Shown: in pieces, positions 46,630 through 54,932 of the stretch
Numbering within the stretch: the stretch's first letter is position 1
How the letters are laid out: each line of letters begins with the position of its first letter
Origin: JADKAV01 sp963733395
Lineage (GTDB): Bacteria; Actinomycetota; Actinomycetes; S36-B12; UBA10799
Direction of reading: 5' to 3'
DNA: 64,000 bases
Assembly: GCA_963733395.1 (NCBI GenBank)
Contig: CAVTCZ010000022.1
Coordinates: forward strand, 161,958-225,957
Translations under genes and position numbers: made by a program
The notes under the pieces: model-generated
What the model was told of the DNA's origin: nothing
Seen by the model: only the letters and a program-made list of their open reading frames with translations
Database searches by the model: none

Positions 46630-47276
46630 GATCCCTCCCCCTGGCTGGGGACGAATCCCCGCTCGGTGGCGTAATCCTCCAGAAGTTCGCGCAACTGCTT
46701 GCGTCCACGATGCAGCCGCGACATGACGGTTCCGACCGGAGTGCCCATGATCTCGGCGATCTCCTTGTAGGCGAAACCCTCGACGTCGGCGTAGTAGACC
46801 GCCACGCGGTAGTCCTCGCCGATCGATGCCAGCGCCCGCTTGACATCCGAATCCGGCAATTGGTCCAGCGCCTCCGCCTCGGCGGAGCGCAGCCCGGCCG
46901 AGGTGTGCGAGGCGGCCTTGTGCATCTGCCAGTCCTCGACGTCGTCGGCCGACGACTGCAGCGGCTGGCGCTGCTTCTTGCGGTAGGTGTTGATGTAGGC
47001 GTTGGTCATGATGCGGAACAGCCACGCCCGCAGGTTGGTGCCGGGGGTGAAGGACTTGAAACCCTTGAACGCCCGCTCGACGGTCTCCTGGACGAGGTCG
47101 CTGGCGTCGTCGGGGTTGCGCGCCATCCGCAGGGCGCCCGCGTAGAGCGTGTCGAGCAGCGGAATGACTTCCGCCTCGAAACGCTGCGCCAGATCGCCCT
47201 CGGGATCGTCCATCAGACGAGAGCCTAGTGCGCCAACCCCGTCGGCGATCGCCGTCGGGTCGTCGAGCAGGAGCAT
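46626..47276 (-). CDS. sigR: ECF sigma factor SigR/SigH (thiol-oxidative stress)
   Basis: The 216-residue sigma factor has region 2 (LVQETVERAFKGFKSFTPGTNLRAWLFRIMTNAYINTYRKK) and region 4 (YYADVEGFAYKEIAEIMGTPVGTVMSRLHRGRKQLR). These are close to SigR of Streptomyces and SigH of mycobacteria. I choose ATG 47276, five bases after GGAGG, rather than the GTG two codons upstream. A near-perfect SigR-type promoter lies just upstream, so it should activate itself. Confidence 0.93.
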   Translation of the reverse strand: MLLLDDPTAIADGVGALGSRLMDDPEGDLAQRFEAEVIPLLDTLYAGALRMARNPDDASDLVQETVERAFKGFKSFTPGTNLRAWLFRIMTNAYINTYRKKQRQPLQSSADDVEDWQMHKAASHTSAGLRSAEAEALDQLPDSDVKRALASIGEDYRVAVYYADVEGFAYKEIAEIMGTPVGTVMSRLHRGRKQLRELLEDYATERGFVPSQGEGS

Positions 47277-47308
47277 GCCCACCTCCGGTTGCAGGGTTCG
47301 TCGGGGTC

Positions 47309-47335
47309 AACAACCCGCACGTGGCGAGCATTCCC
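47309..47335 (-). promoter_or_regulatory. SigR-dependent promoter of sigR-rsrA
   Basis: On the minus strand, GGGAAT (47335-47330) is followed after exactly 18 bases by GTT (47311-47309). This matches the SigR/SigH consensus GGAAT-N18-GTT. Transcription should start about 20-25 bases before the sigR start codon, leaving room for the GGAGG site. Confidence 0.8.
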
Positions 47336-47342
47336 GGGCGGT

Positions 47343-47380
47343 CTCCGGCAAGCTTCGGGCCGATTGGCGGCCGCTGGTGT
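47343..47380. repeat. Partial copy of the dispersed palindromic element
   Basis: CCGGCAAGCTTCGGGCCGATT matches CCGGCAAACTTCGGGCCGATT at 47525 onward with one change; downstream likeness fades (GGCGGCCGCTGG). It lies right behind the sigR promoter. A pair of TTTGT-ACGAAG repeats follows near 47401-47455. The gap 47336-47552 has no gene. Confidence 0.55.
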
Positions 47381-47526
47381 GGCTCCCGCCGCCGGCGGTC
47401 TTTGTGACGAAGTTGGGCGCCTGTCCGGCTGGTTTGTCACGAAGGTGCGGCGCACGGTCGAACCGCCCTGCGGACCCCGCAACATCGTCACAAACGCCGA
47501 GACCGACGACGACCCGCGCGCTATCC

Positions 47527-47583
47527 GGCAAACTTCGGGCCGATTCCGGCCACTAGTGGCCGGATCTGGCCGCAAGTTCGCAG
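47527..47583. repeat. Dispersed palindromic element, copy B
   Basis: The block carries the perfect palindrome CCGGCCACTAGTGGCCGG (47546-47563), flanked by AACTTCGGGCCGATT and ATCTGGCCGCAAGTT. Its reverse complement is nearly identical to 27568-27626. It spans the stop codon of the hydrolase gene, so it supplies that protein's last ten or so residues. Confidence 0.75.
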
Positions 47584-48146
47584 AACGCCACCGCCGCGGC
47601 CACCACCTGCTCCAATCCGGCCCGCAGACTGTGGTCGCCGGGCACTGCCACCAGGTCGAGCCCCGCGGGGAACTCCTCCGGCCGGCCGAACGGGTCACGT
47701 TCGCCTTGGACCACGCGCAACGGGACCCCCACGGCCAATTCGTCCGCCCGGGTCTTCTCCGGCTTGCCCGGCGGATGCAGCGGGAAGGCCAGGGCCAGCA
47801 CCGCGGCCGCACCCACCTCGCCGGCGGTCCGGCACGCCACCCGGGCACCGGCCGAACGCCCGCCGACGATCAACGGCCCCGTCACAGCGAGTGCCGCCAG
47901 CGACTCCACCCAGCCGATGTCCAACGCGGGCGGCGCCACCGCCACCTTCTTGCCGGCAACCTTCCACGGCTGTTCGTGGAGCAGGACCGTGACGCCGTGA
48001 TCGGGCAGGGCTGCGGCCAGTGCCGCGAGGTCGGGGGCGGTCCCGGCACCACCGCCGGCCCCGTGCCCCAGGACCAGGGTCGCCCGCGGGTGTTCCGCGG
48101 GGTACAGCGTGAACCGCGCCGGCCCCTTGCTGGTCTCGACGATCAT
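47553..48146 (-). CDS. Alpha/beta hydrolase, dienelactone-hydrolase-like (Tex30/KANL3 type)
   Basis: The 197-residue protein has the hydrolase fold with VLGHGAGGG as the oxyanion loop, GGRSAGARVA as the nucleophile elbow (Ser), VVQGERDPFG with the acid and PGDHSL with the His. Substrate unknown. The ATG overlaps the SRAP stop (ATGA). The extreme C-terminus lies inside a repeat element and may differ from relatives. Confidence 0.82.
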   Translation of the reverse strand: MIVETSKGPARFTLYPAEHPRATLVLGHGAGGGAGTAPDLAALAAALPDHGVTVLLHEQPWKVAGKKVAVAPPALDIGWVESLAALAVTGPLIVGGRSAGARVACRTAGEVGAAAVLALAFPLHPPGKPEKTRADELAVGVPLRVVQGERDPFGRPEEFPAGLDLVAVPGDHSLRAGLEQVVAAAVAFCELAARSGH

Positions 48147-48821
48147 GATGCCGGCAGCGGGTCGAGCAACTGCGGGCCGTTGTGCTTGACGTTGTTGACC
48201 TCGGTGCTGACCGGATAGGCCTCCAGCCCGGTGGCCATCGCCGGCACCGCCAGGTCCTGTGTGGGCGGATGCTCGGGGTCCAGCCACATCGACCAGTTCT
48301 CCGCCGGCACCAGACAGCGGCATCCGGTCGTGGATGCGCCCGAGGCCGTCCGGCGCCGAGGTGGTCAGCACGCAGGTCGTGACCAACCAGTCGTCGCCGT
48401 CCTTCCAGAACTCGAACAGCCCGGCCATCGCCAGCGACGCCCCATCGGCCCGGTGGATGTAGAACGGCTGCTTGGGCCCTTCCCCGGCGTACCACTCGTA
48501 GTACCCGTCCGCCGGCAGCAGGCAGCGCCGCTTGGCCCAGGCCCGCCGGAACGACGGCTTCTCGGCGGCGGTCTCGATGCGGGCGTTGATCATGCGGTAG
48601 CCGATCTTGGGGTCCTTGGCCCACGAGGGGACCAGGCCCCACTTGGCGGTCCGCAACTGCCGCTGCACCCCTTCGTCGGTCTCACGGTCGACGACCATGT
48701 AGACCTGCTTGCTCGGCGCCACGTTGTAGTCGGGTGGGAGCGTCTCGTCCGGGGGCCGCACCACCTCGAACTCCTCGACCAACGAGGCAACGTCCTTGGC
48801 TGCTGCATATCTGCCGCACAT
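48143..48821 (-). CDS. SRAP-domain DNA-protein crosslink enzyme (YedK/HMCES), frameshifted
   Basis: The protein begins MCGRYA, placing the catalytic Cys at position 2. It continues with YNVAPSKQV, MINARIETAAEKPSFRRAW, RRCLLPADGYYEWY and CVLTTSAPDGLGRIHDRMPL. Near 48320 the frame changes; VPAENWSMWLDPEHPP and VNNVKHNGPQLLDPLP follow in the new frame and end at 48143. Total about 226 residues, normal for the family, which covalently captures abasic sites in single-stranded DNA. In M. tuberculosis the same gene (Rv3226c) lies beside aroA. Confidence 0.85.
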
Positions 48822-48842
48822 GGCACCATCTGACCACGAGCG

Positions 48843-50120
48843 TCAGGCCGTGAGTGCATCGAGTTGGTCGGCGACGAACGCGGCCAGCTGGTCGAGTTCG
48901 GGAACGGCGACCGGATCGGCCACGATGGCGATCACCAACCCGCCGGCGTAGGACAGGACGTCGAACGAGACCCCGACGTTGCCGGGGTTGACGGCCATCG
49001 GGACGATCTGCACGACCTCGCATCCGGCGATCCGAACCCGCGCCTGCGGCCCGCGCAGATTCGTCTCGAAGGTGTGCACCAGCCGCTGATGGTCGAGGAA
49101 GTACTGCCCGAGGTGCAACCGTCCCAGTCCCCGGAAGAGCCAACCGAGGATCAGGGCCGAGTGCCCGCGTTGCTCCCCCTTCGCCTGCCGGGTCCGAGCG
49201 GCGATGGCCTGCAACCGGGCGATCGGGTCCGGCTGCGCAGCCACCGTGATGGGCACCGCGCCGACCTCGTTGCCCAATTGCTCCGCCGATGCCTGCCTGC
49301 GCGCGGAGATCGGGACCGAGACGACGAGTTCCGCGGGGTGCTCACCACGGCCGGCCAGCAGGTCGAACAGCGCCCCGGTCACCGCAGCCAGCACCACGTC
49401 GTTGACCGTGGCCGCCTGCGAACGGCCCGCCACGACGACACCTGCCAGTGGGCGGCACACCACCCGCAGACTGCGACGGCCGCTGGTGGGCCGGGTCAGC
49501 GACGTCGGCGCCGCAGCACGGGGTCGCTGCCCCACGAAGCCGAGCTCCCGCACACCTGCCCACGCCTGCCGGGCAACCTCCCCCGTACGTGCCAGCCCCC
49601 GCCATCTGGCGCGAACCGCGTCAGCCGTCAGCGCCCCGCGAGGTGGCACCGGCACCGGCCCGGTCACCGCGGGCACGGGCATCCCGTCGGCCAGTGCCGC
49701 GAGCACCGCCAGACCCCCCATGCCGTCGGCGAGTACGTGATGGATGACGAGCACGACGTCGAGTTCCCCCGACTGCCCGACGTTCCAACCCAACGCCCAC
49801 AGCGGCCGGTCGGTGGGCAGCCGCCGGCACACCAGATCCGCAGCCGCCTCCAACGTGGCGCCGCGGAGTCGGTGCACGTGCCGCCGCGGATCGAACCCGG
49901 GGTCGTCCACCCACAGCGGCCGCCCCGCCCCCAACCCGGGCACGAACAACCGCTGCCGGAAGCGCGGCACTGCGGCCAGTCGTTGCGCCAACTGCGCGAC
50001 CACATCGTGGGGGTCCGTCTCCCCGGCGAGTGTCAGTACGGCGCCGATGTTCATGGGGACCTGCCCGCGGTCGGTCGCCAGCGTGGTGAGGTCGTTGGTA
50101 CTGACCCGGTCGAAGTCCAC
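48843..50120 (-). CDS. Wax ester synthase / diacylglycerol acyltransferase (WS/DGAT)
   Basis: The 425-residue protein has the catalytic HHVLADG (His127-His128 to Gly133) and the C-terminal ETNLRGPQ and MAVNPGNVGVSFDVLSYAG segments of the family. It transfers acyl-CoA chains to diacylglycerol or alcohols, building storage lipid. The start at GTG 50120 (VDFDRVSTND) fits; the open frame extends to 50159 through a TTG, but that would almost reach the divergent aroA start. Confidence 0.88.
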   Translation of the reverse strand: MDFDRVSTNDLTTLATDRGQVPMNIGAVLTLAGETDPHDVVAQLAQRLAAVPRFRQRLFVPGLGAGRPLWVDDPGFDPRRHVHRLRGATLEAAADLVCRRLPTDRPLWALGWNVGQSGELDVVLVIHHVLADGMGGLAVLAALADGMPVPAVTGPVPVPPRGALTADAVRARWRGLARTGEVARQAWAGVRELGFVGQRPRAAAPTSLTRPTSGRRSLRVVCRPLAGVVVAGRSQAATVNDVVLAAVTGALFDLLAGRGEHPAELVVSVPISARRQASAEQLGNEVGAVPITVAAQPDPIARLQAIAARTRQAKGEQRGHSALILGWLFRGLGRLHLGQYFLDHQRLVHTFETNLRGPQARVRIAGCEVVQIVPMAVNPGNVGVSFDVLSYAGGLVIAIVADPVAVPELDQLAAFVADQLDALTA

Positions 50121-50172
50121 GGGTCCATTGTGAGCGTCGTCGGTGCCCGCGTCGCCCAACTAGGGTGGATGC

Positions 50173-51429
50173 GTGAAGACATGGGCAGCGCCGTACTGCG
50201 AGCTGCCCTTCGCCGCGTCCGTGCGGATCCCGGGTTCGAAGTCCATGACCAACCGGGCGCTGGTGCTCGCGGCGCTGGCCGCAGGTCGCAGCACGCTGAC
50301 CGGGTGGCTGCAGGCCCGCGACACCGACCTGATGATCGCCGGGCTGCAGGCGCTCGGGGCCCAGGTGCGCGTCGACGGTCCCACGCTCGAAGTGCACGGT
50401 GGCCGGTTGGCCGGGCCCGCGGACATCGACTGCGGGCTGGCCGGGACCGTGATGCGCTTCGTGCCGCCCGTGGCCGCGATGGCCGTCGGCCCGGTGCGGT
50501 TCACCGGTGACGCACAAGCCGCCGCCCGCCCGCTGGCCCCGATGCTGCAGGCGCTGCGAGACCTGGGGGCGCAGGTCGACGGCGATGCCCTGCCTTTCAC
50601 CGTCGACGGCGTAGGGCAATTGCGAGGTGGCATCGTCACCCTGGATGCCTCCGCCTCGAGCCAGTTCGTCAGCGGGCTGCTGCTCTCGGGCGCCGCGATG
50701 GACCGTGGGCTGGACCTGCGCCACGCCGGGCCACCGCTGCCATCCATGCCGCACATCGAGATGACGGCCGCGATGCTGGCCGAGGTCGGCGTCACGGTGT
50801 TCGGTGAGGGCGATCGCTGGCTGGTCGACCCCGGGCACATCGCCGCCCACGACTGGGCCATCGAGCCCGACCTGTCCAACGCCGGGCCGTTCCTGGCCGC
50901 GGCCATGGTGACCGGCTCGACCGTCACCGTCGCGGACTGGCCTCACACCACGACCCAGGCCGGCGACTTCTGGCGCGGGTTCCTGGCCGCGCTCGGCGCC
51001 CGGGTGCGACAAGGGGCAGGGCTCACCGTCACCGGTCCGGACGGCTACGACGGCTTCGACGCCGACCTGCGCGCCGTGGGGGAACTGGTTCCCACCATCG
51101 CCGCGCTCGCCGCGTGTGCCCGCACCCCCAGCCGGCTGTTCGGCATCGGACACCTGCGCGGGCACGAGACCGACCGACTGGCCGCCATCGCCGCCGAACT
51201 CACGAAAGTGGGCGTGACCGTGGATGTCGATGCCGACGGTCTGCGGATCGATCCGGCCGGCCGCCTGGCCACCGCCGACATCACCCTGGACACCTACGCC
51301 GACCACCGGATGGCCACCATGGCGGCGATCCTGGCGCTGCGGATCAAGGGCGTGCGCGTGGCCGATCCGGACACGACGGCCAAGACCATGCCGGACTTCG
51401 TCGCCCGGTGGGAGGCGATGCTCGGGTGA
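50173..51429 (+). CDS. aroA: 3-phosphoshikimate 1-carboxyvinyltransferase (EPSP synthase)
   Basis: The 418-residue enzyme has IPGSKSMTNRALVLAALA at the N-terminus, DCGLAGTVMRFVPPVAA, LDASASSQFVSGLLL, EPDLSNAGPFLAAA, and HLRGHETDRL with TYADHRMATMAA. It is complete. It makes EPSP in the shikimate pathway. GTG start. The next gene begins eight bases later. Confidence 0.96.
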   Translation: MKTWAAPYCELPFAASVRIPGSKSMTNRALVLAALAAGRSTLTGWLQARDTDLMIAGLQALGAQVRVDGPTLEVHGGRLAGPADIDCGLAGTVMRFVPPVAAMAVGPVRFTGDAQAAARPLAPMLQALRDLGAQVDGDALPFTVDGVGQLRGGIVTLDASASSQFVSGLLLSGAAMDRGLDLRHAGPPLPSMPHIEMTAAMLAEVGVTVFGEGDRWLVDPGHIAAHDWAIEPDLSNAGPFLAAAMVTGSTVTVADWPHTTTQAGDFWRGFLAALGARVRQGAGLTVTGPDGYDGFDADLRAVGELVPTIAALAACARTPSRLFGIGHLRGHETDRLAAIAAELTKVGVTVDVDADGLRIDPAGRLATADITLDTYADHRMATMAAILALRIKGVRVADPDTTAKTMPDFVARWEAMLG

Positions 51430-51436
51430 GGCAACC

Positions 51437-52417
51437 GTGAGCCGCCGCGACTTGGACGAGGACGACGTCCGGGTGCGCGCCACCCGCAGCACCCGCCCGC
51501 GCAGCAAGGTGCGCCCCGGGTTCGCCGATGCGATCCCGGCCACCGTGATCGCCGTCGACCGCGGCCGCTTCACCTGTCTCGTGGGTGACCGCGAGGTGAT
51601 GGCCGTGCGGGCCCGGCACCTGGGCCGCAAAGGGCTGGTCGTCGGCGACCGCGTCGGCATCGACGGTCCGATTCCCGACAGCGACGACAGCTTGGTCCGC
51701 GTCGTCAGCCGGGACACCCGGCGCACCGCACTGCGTCGGAGCGCGGACGACACCGACCCCACCGAACGGGTTGTCGTCGCCAACGCCGACCAGATGGCGA
51801 TAGTCACCTCCGTGGCCGACCCGGAGCCGAGCTACGGCTTCATCGACCGCTGCCTGGTCGCCGCGCTCGACGCCGGGATCCAACCGGTGCTCATCCTGAC
51901 CAAGGCCGACCTCGCCTCCCCCGACGAGGTGCTGGCCCGCTACCCCGGTCTGGGTTTCCTGGTGATCCCCACCCGCCGCCTGCCCGACCGCAGCCTGGTG
52001 TTCGACGGGCCCTTGGTGGAGACGCTGAGCGACAAGACCACCGTCCTGGTGGGGCAGTCCGGGGTGGGCAAGTCGACCCTGGTCAACGAACTGGTCCCGG
52101 AGGCCGATCGCGCCGTCGGCCGGGTCAACGAGGTGACCGGCCGGGGTCGCCACACGTCGACCTCGGCCTACGGCTTCGGATTCCGGGGCGGCTTGCTGAT
52201 CGACACCCCGGGGGTCCGGTCGTTCGGCCTGGCCCACGTCGACGTCGAGCGGGTGATCCACGCCTTCCCCGACCTCGAGCCGGGCACGGCCGAATGCCCG
52301 CGCAGCTGCTCGCACGACGAGGCCGACTGTGCACTCGACGAGTACGTGCGGACCGAGGGGATCGACCCGGCCCGGTTGGCCTCCCTGCGGCGGTTGCTGG
52401 CATCGATGCGGGAGTAG
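51437..52417 (+). CDS. rsgA: Ribosome small-subunit GTPase RsgA
   Basis: The 326-residue protein has an N-terminal OB-like domain, then the circularly permuted GTPase order: G4 LTKAD, G1 VGQSGVGKSTLVN, G3 DTPGVRSFGL. A zinc-binding C-terminal domain follows with CPRSCSHDEADC. It helps late maturation of the 30S subunit. Starts at GTG 51437; upstream in-frame sequence is the shadow of aroA. The aroA-rsgA order is conserved in actinobacteria. Confidence 0.94.
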   Translation: MSRRDLDEDDVRVRATRSTRPRSKVRPGFADAIPATVIAVDRGRFTCLVGDREVMAVRARHLGRKGLVVGDRVGIDGPIPDSDDSLVRVVSRDTRRTALRRSADDTDPTERVVVANADQMAIVTSVADPEPSYGFIDRCLVAALDAGIQPVLILTKADLASPDEVLARYPGLGFLVIPTRRLPDRSLVFDGPLVETLSDKTTVLVGQSGVGKSTLVNELVPEADRAVGRVNEVTGRGRHTSTSAYGFGFRGGLLIDTPGVRSFGLAHVDVERVIHAFPDLEPGTAECPRSCSHDEADCALDEYVRTEGIDPARLASLRRLLASMRE

Positions 52418-52438
52418 TCGCCGCAGCCCTGCCACCGG

Positions 52439-52822
52439 TCAGGGAACGACCACCCCCGGCTCGTCGGCGGCGTCCGGGAACCGTTGCGCAAGGGCGGCCT
52501 GGATCTCGATGTGCCGCACCAGGAACGCCCGCTCGTCGAGCCGTTTGCGCCGCAACCAGCCGGTGACCTCGTCGTTGCACTTGCTGGCGTTGCAGGAGTT
52601 GCAGGCCGGCACGACGTTGTCGAGTGTGTACCGCCCGCCGCGCGAGATCGCCAGGACGCAGTCGCGCTGCAGCGGCCTGTCGGTGGCGCCGCAGTAGGCG
52701 CAGCCTCCCCACGCCGCTTGCAGCGCGGCCCACTGCTCGTCGCTGAGGTCGTGTTCCACCCGGTCCATCCGGCGCTTGCGCCGGCGGGCGGCCCTGGCCT
52801 TGCGACTGCGGTTGACTGCCAC
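52439..52822 (-). CDS. HNH endonuclease domain protein
   Basis: The 127-residue protein starts with a strongly basic segment (RSRKARAARRRKRR). A HNH fold follows: CAYCG as the first zinc pair, DCVLAISRGGRYTLDNVVPACNSCNASK with the second CxxC pair, and conserved Asn. The usual catalytic His of the motif is not obvious (DCVLAI where many have DHV), so nuclease activity is uncertain. Its target is unknown; no phage or restriction genes are adjacent. Confidence 0.82.
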   Translation of the reverse strand: MAVNRSRKARAARRRKRRMDRVEHDLSDEQWAALQAAWGGCAYCGATDRPLQRDCVLAISRGGRYTLDNVVPACNSCNASKCNDEVTGWLRRKRLDERAFLVRHIEIQAALAQRFPDAADEPGVVVP

Positions 52823-52855
52823 CCCGCCACACTAGCCACCTGACAACCGCGCCCC

Positions 52856-53296
52856 CTACTTCCAGACGCTGGCCGCCCCCGAGTCGCCCGTCCGGTAGGT
52901 CCAGTAGCCGGCAGCCAGCACCACGACCACCGTCGTGAGGGCGATCAGGATCCCGAGCACGCCGCGGCCGCCGCGTCTATCGGCCAGCCACAATCCGGTG
53001 ATCAGCGCGGCTTGCGCCACGGCGAAGTACGGCAGGAGGTCACCGGATTCCACGTGCAGGCGCGACACGTCGTCGACCTTCTGGCGAAGCATCTCGCCGC
53101 TCTCCTTCGACACCCAGGCGGCGCCCACGGCCAGCCACGCCAGCACCGCGACCAGTGGGCCGAATCGCCAACTGAAGCGCGGGATGATCACCATGATCAA
53201 CGCGAGCAGCCCACACAAAGGGATCAGCACGACGGCGGCGTGCACCACCAGCGGATGCAGGGGCAGGCCGTTGAGGTCTTGCGGTAGGAAGTCCAC
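52856..53296 (-). CDS. DUF2231 membrane protein
   Basis: The 146-residue protein has four membrane segments. The opening GLPLHPLVVHAAVVLIPL with two histidines is typical of DUF2231, possibly haem or quinone related but uncharacterised. GTG 53296 is chosen; the longer frame upstream is not protein-like. The 209 bases to hisN show no feature. Confidence 0.85.
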   Translation of the reverse strand: MDFLPQDLNGLPLHPLVVHAAVVLIPLCGLLALIMVIIPRFSWRFGPLVAVLAWLAVGAAWVSKESGEMLRQKVDDVSRLHVESGDLLPYFAVAQAALITGLWLADRRGGRGVLGILIALTTVVVVLAAGYWTYRTGDSGAASVWK

Positions 53297-53505
53297 CCGG
53301 TCAGCCTGCCACGGGGGTGCGTCACGACCCGGTGGGCGTATCCACAAGGCCTCCGAAGCGCTTCGGCGGCGGTCATTACCGAGAGGGCACTCCCCCGCGG
53401 TCCCCACGCACAGACCGCCACCGATTCGCTTCATTTGTTAGGCTACCGAACCAAGTCCCGGAAATCCACATCAGGCCCCCTGCGGTCGTCACTTAGGCTG
53501 TCGGC

Positions 53506-54267
53506 GTGACCGATCTCGAACTCGCCCTCGAACTCGCCGACCTCGCCGACGCGGTGAGCATGTCCCGTTACGGCCAGTCGGACCTGCAGGTGACGACCAA
53601 GCCGGACATGACGCCGGTGTCCGACGCCGACCAATCCGTCGAGCGCCGCCTGCGCGAGCGCCTGGCACAGGCCCGCCCCGACGACGCGCTGGTCGGCGAG
53701 GAGTACGGCGGCTCGATGGGCGCCGGTCGGGCCTGGGTGATCGACCCGATCGACGGCACCAAGAACTTCGTCCGCCGGGTGCCCGTGTGGGCAACCCTGA
53801 TCGCCCTGACCGTCGACGGCGTGGCCGAGCTCGGCGTGGTGTCCGCACCGGCGCTGGGACGGCGCTGGTGGGCGGCCACCGGGCAAGGGTCGTGGCGCAC
53901 CGAGAACGGGTCGGACCCGATCCGCAACCGGGTCAGCGGCGTGGCCGACCTCAGCGACGCGTCACTGTCCTACTCCGACGACGAGGGCTGGGAGCGGCAG
54001 TCGTTCCTCGGACTGGTCGATGCCGTCTGGCGCAGCCGCGCCTACGGCGACTTCTGGTCGCACGTGATGGTGGCCGAGGGTTGCGTCGACATCGCCCCGG
54101 AGCCGGCGTTGAACCTGTGGGACATGGCCGCCCTGGTACCGGTGGTGCGCGAGGCCGGCGGGTCCATGACCAGCTGGTCCGGTGGGCCGGCACTGGAAGC
54201 GACCTCGGCGTTGACCACCAACGGCCTGCTCCACGACGAGGTGCTGAGTCGCTTGAACCACGGCTGA
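53506..54267 (+). CDS. hisN: Histidinol-phosphatase, inositol monophosphatase family
   Basis: The 253-residue protein has the metal-binding motifs of the family: GEEYGG (Glu), WVIDPIDGTKNFVRRVPVWATLIAL, and LNLWDMAALVPVVREAGG. It matches actinobacterial HisN (Rv3137 and SCO5208 types), which dephosphorylates histidinol phosphate. GTG start. Its position near aroA and rsgA is as in Streptomyces. The 3' end overlaps a convergent gene by 226 bases. Confidence 0.9.
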   Translation: MTDLELALELADLADAVSMSRYGQSDLQVTTKPDMTPVSDADQSVERRLRERLAQARPDDALVGEEYGGSMGAGRAWVIDPIDGTKNFVRRVPVWATLIALTVDGVAELGVVSAPALGRRWWAATGQGSWRTENGSDPIRNRVSGVADLSDASLSYSDDEGWERQSFLGLVDAVWRSRAYGDFWSHVMVAEGCVDIAPEPALNLWDMAALVPVVREAGGSMTSWSGGPALEATSALTTNGLLHDEVLSRLNHG

Positions 54268-54932
54268 AGCCGCACCGCCAGCCAGCCCGCGCCGGCGACG
54301 GCCACCAGATCGAACCAGCCGTAACCACCGGCCGCCACCGACGGCGGATTGCCCATCGGCACCCAGCCGAGGATCGTGTCGTACGGCTGCCAGGTCCACA
54401 CCTGCCAGCGGGTGCCGAGCACCTCGAGCCAGGACACGACCCAGAACGCCCCCACGAACAACAACGGCGCCCGGCCCCAGCGCAGGAAACCCAGCAGACA
54501 CAGCGCCCAGAACGCCCCGAGCATGTCCTGCCGGGTGCCGGCCAGGGCGTACAGCGCGACGGCCACCACGGCCACGACGGTCCCGCGCACCAGAACGCGC
54601 TGGTGACGCTGCGCCCACCGCCACTGCCCGAAGTCCAACGCGGCCAGGTAGACCAGGCCGTGCCCGGCGGGAACGTACGCGGGAACCGATCCCAGCCGGT
54701 ACTCGTACACCCCGAGCCAACCGCTGAACACCAACTCGATCACGGTGGCGAAGGCCACGACGATGCCGACCTGCCAGCGGACCAGCACGGGGTGGGCCAG
54801 CGACAACCCCACCAGCAGGGCGGTCGTCAGCAGCCCGAGGAGCCACTGCTGGCCCGGCGTGGCCGCGGTGTCCAGCAGCAGCGTGATCGGAATCCAGGCG
54901 GCGATGACCAGCAGCGACCCGGGCGACCTCAC
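54042..54932 (-). CDS. Polytopic membrane protein of unknown function
   Basis: The 296-residue frame starts at GTG overlapping the stop of the AI-2E gene (GTGA). About seven hydrophobic segments fill residues 1-220, with motifs such as YVPAGHGLVYLAALDFGQW and SWLEVLGTRWQVWTWQP. The last 75 or so residues are simply antisense to hisN and lack membrane character. The natural stop was probably near 54270 and may be lost by an indel. No family recognised. Confidence 0.7.
   Translation of the reverse strand: MRSPGSLLVIAAWIPITLLLDTAATPGQQWLLGLLTTALLVGLSLAHPVLVRWQVGIVVAFATVIELVFSGWLGVYEYRLGSVPAYVPAGHGLVYLAALDFGQWRWAQRHQRVLVRGTVVAVVAVALYALAGTRQDMLGAFWALCLLGFLRWGRAPLLFVGAFWVVSWLEVLGTRWQVWTWQPYDTILGWVPMGNPPSVAAGGYGWFDLVAVAGAGWLAVRLQPWFKRLSTSSWSRPLVVNAEVASSAGPPDQLVMDPPASRTTGTRAAMSHRFNAGSGAMSTQPSATITCDQKSP

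Noticed and set aside
52439..52822. Mobile-element or restriction nuclease island around the HNH gene
   Set aside because: Neighbours are core genes in conserved order and no integrase, methylase or flanking repeat is seen.
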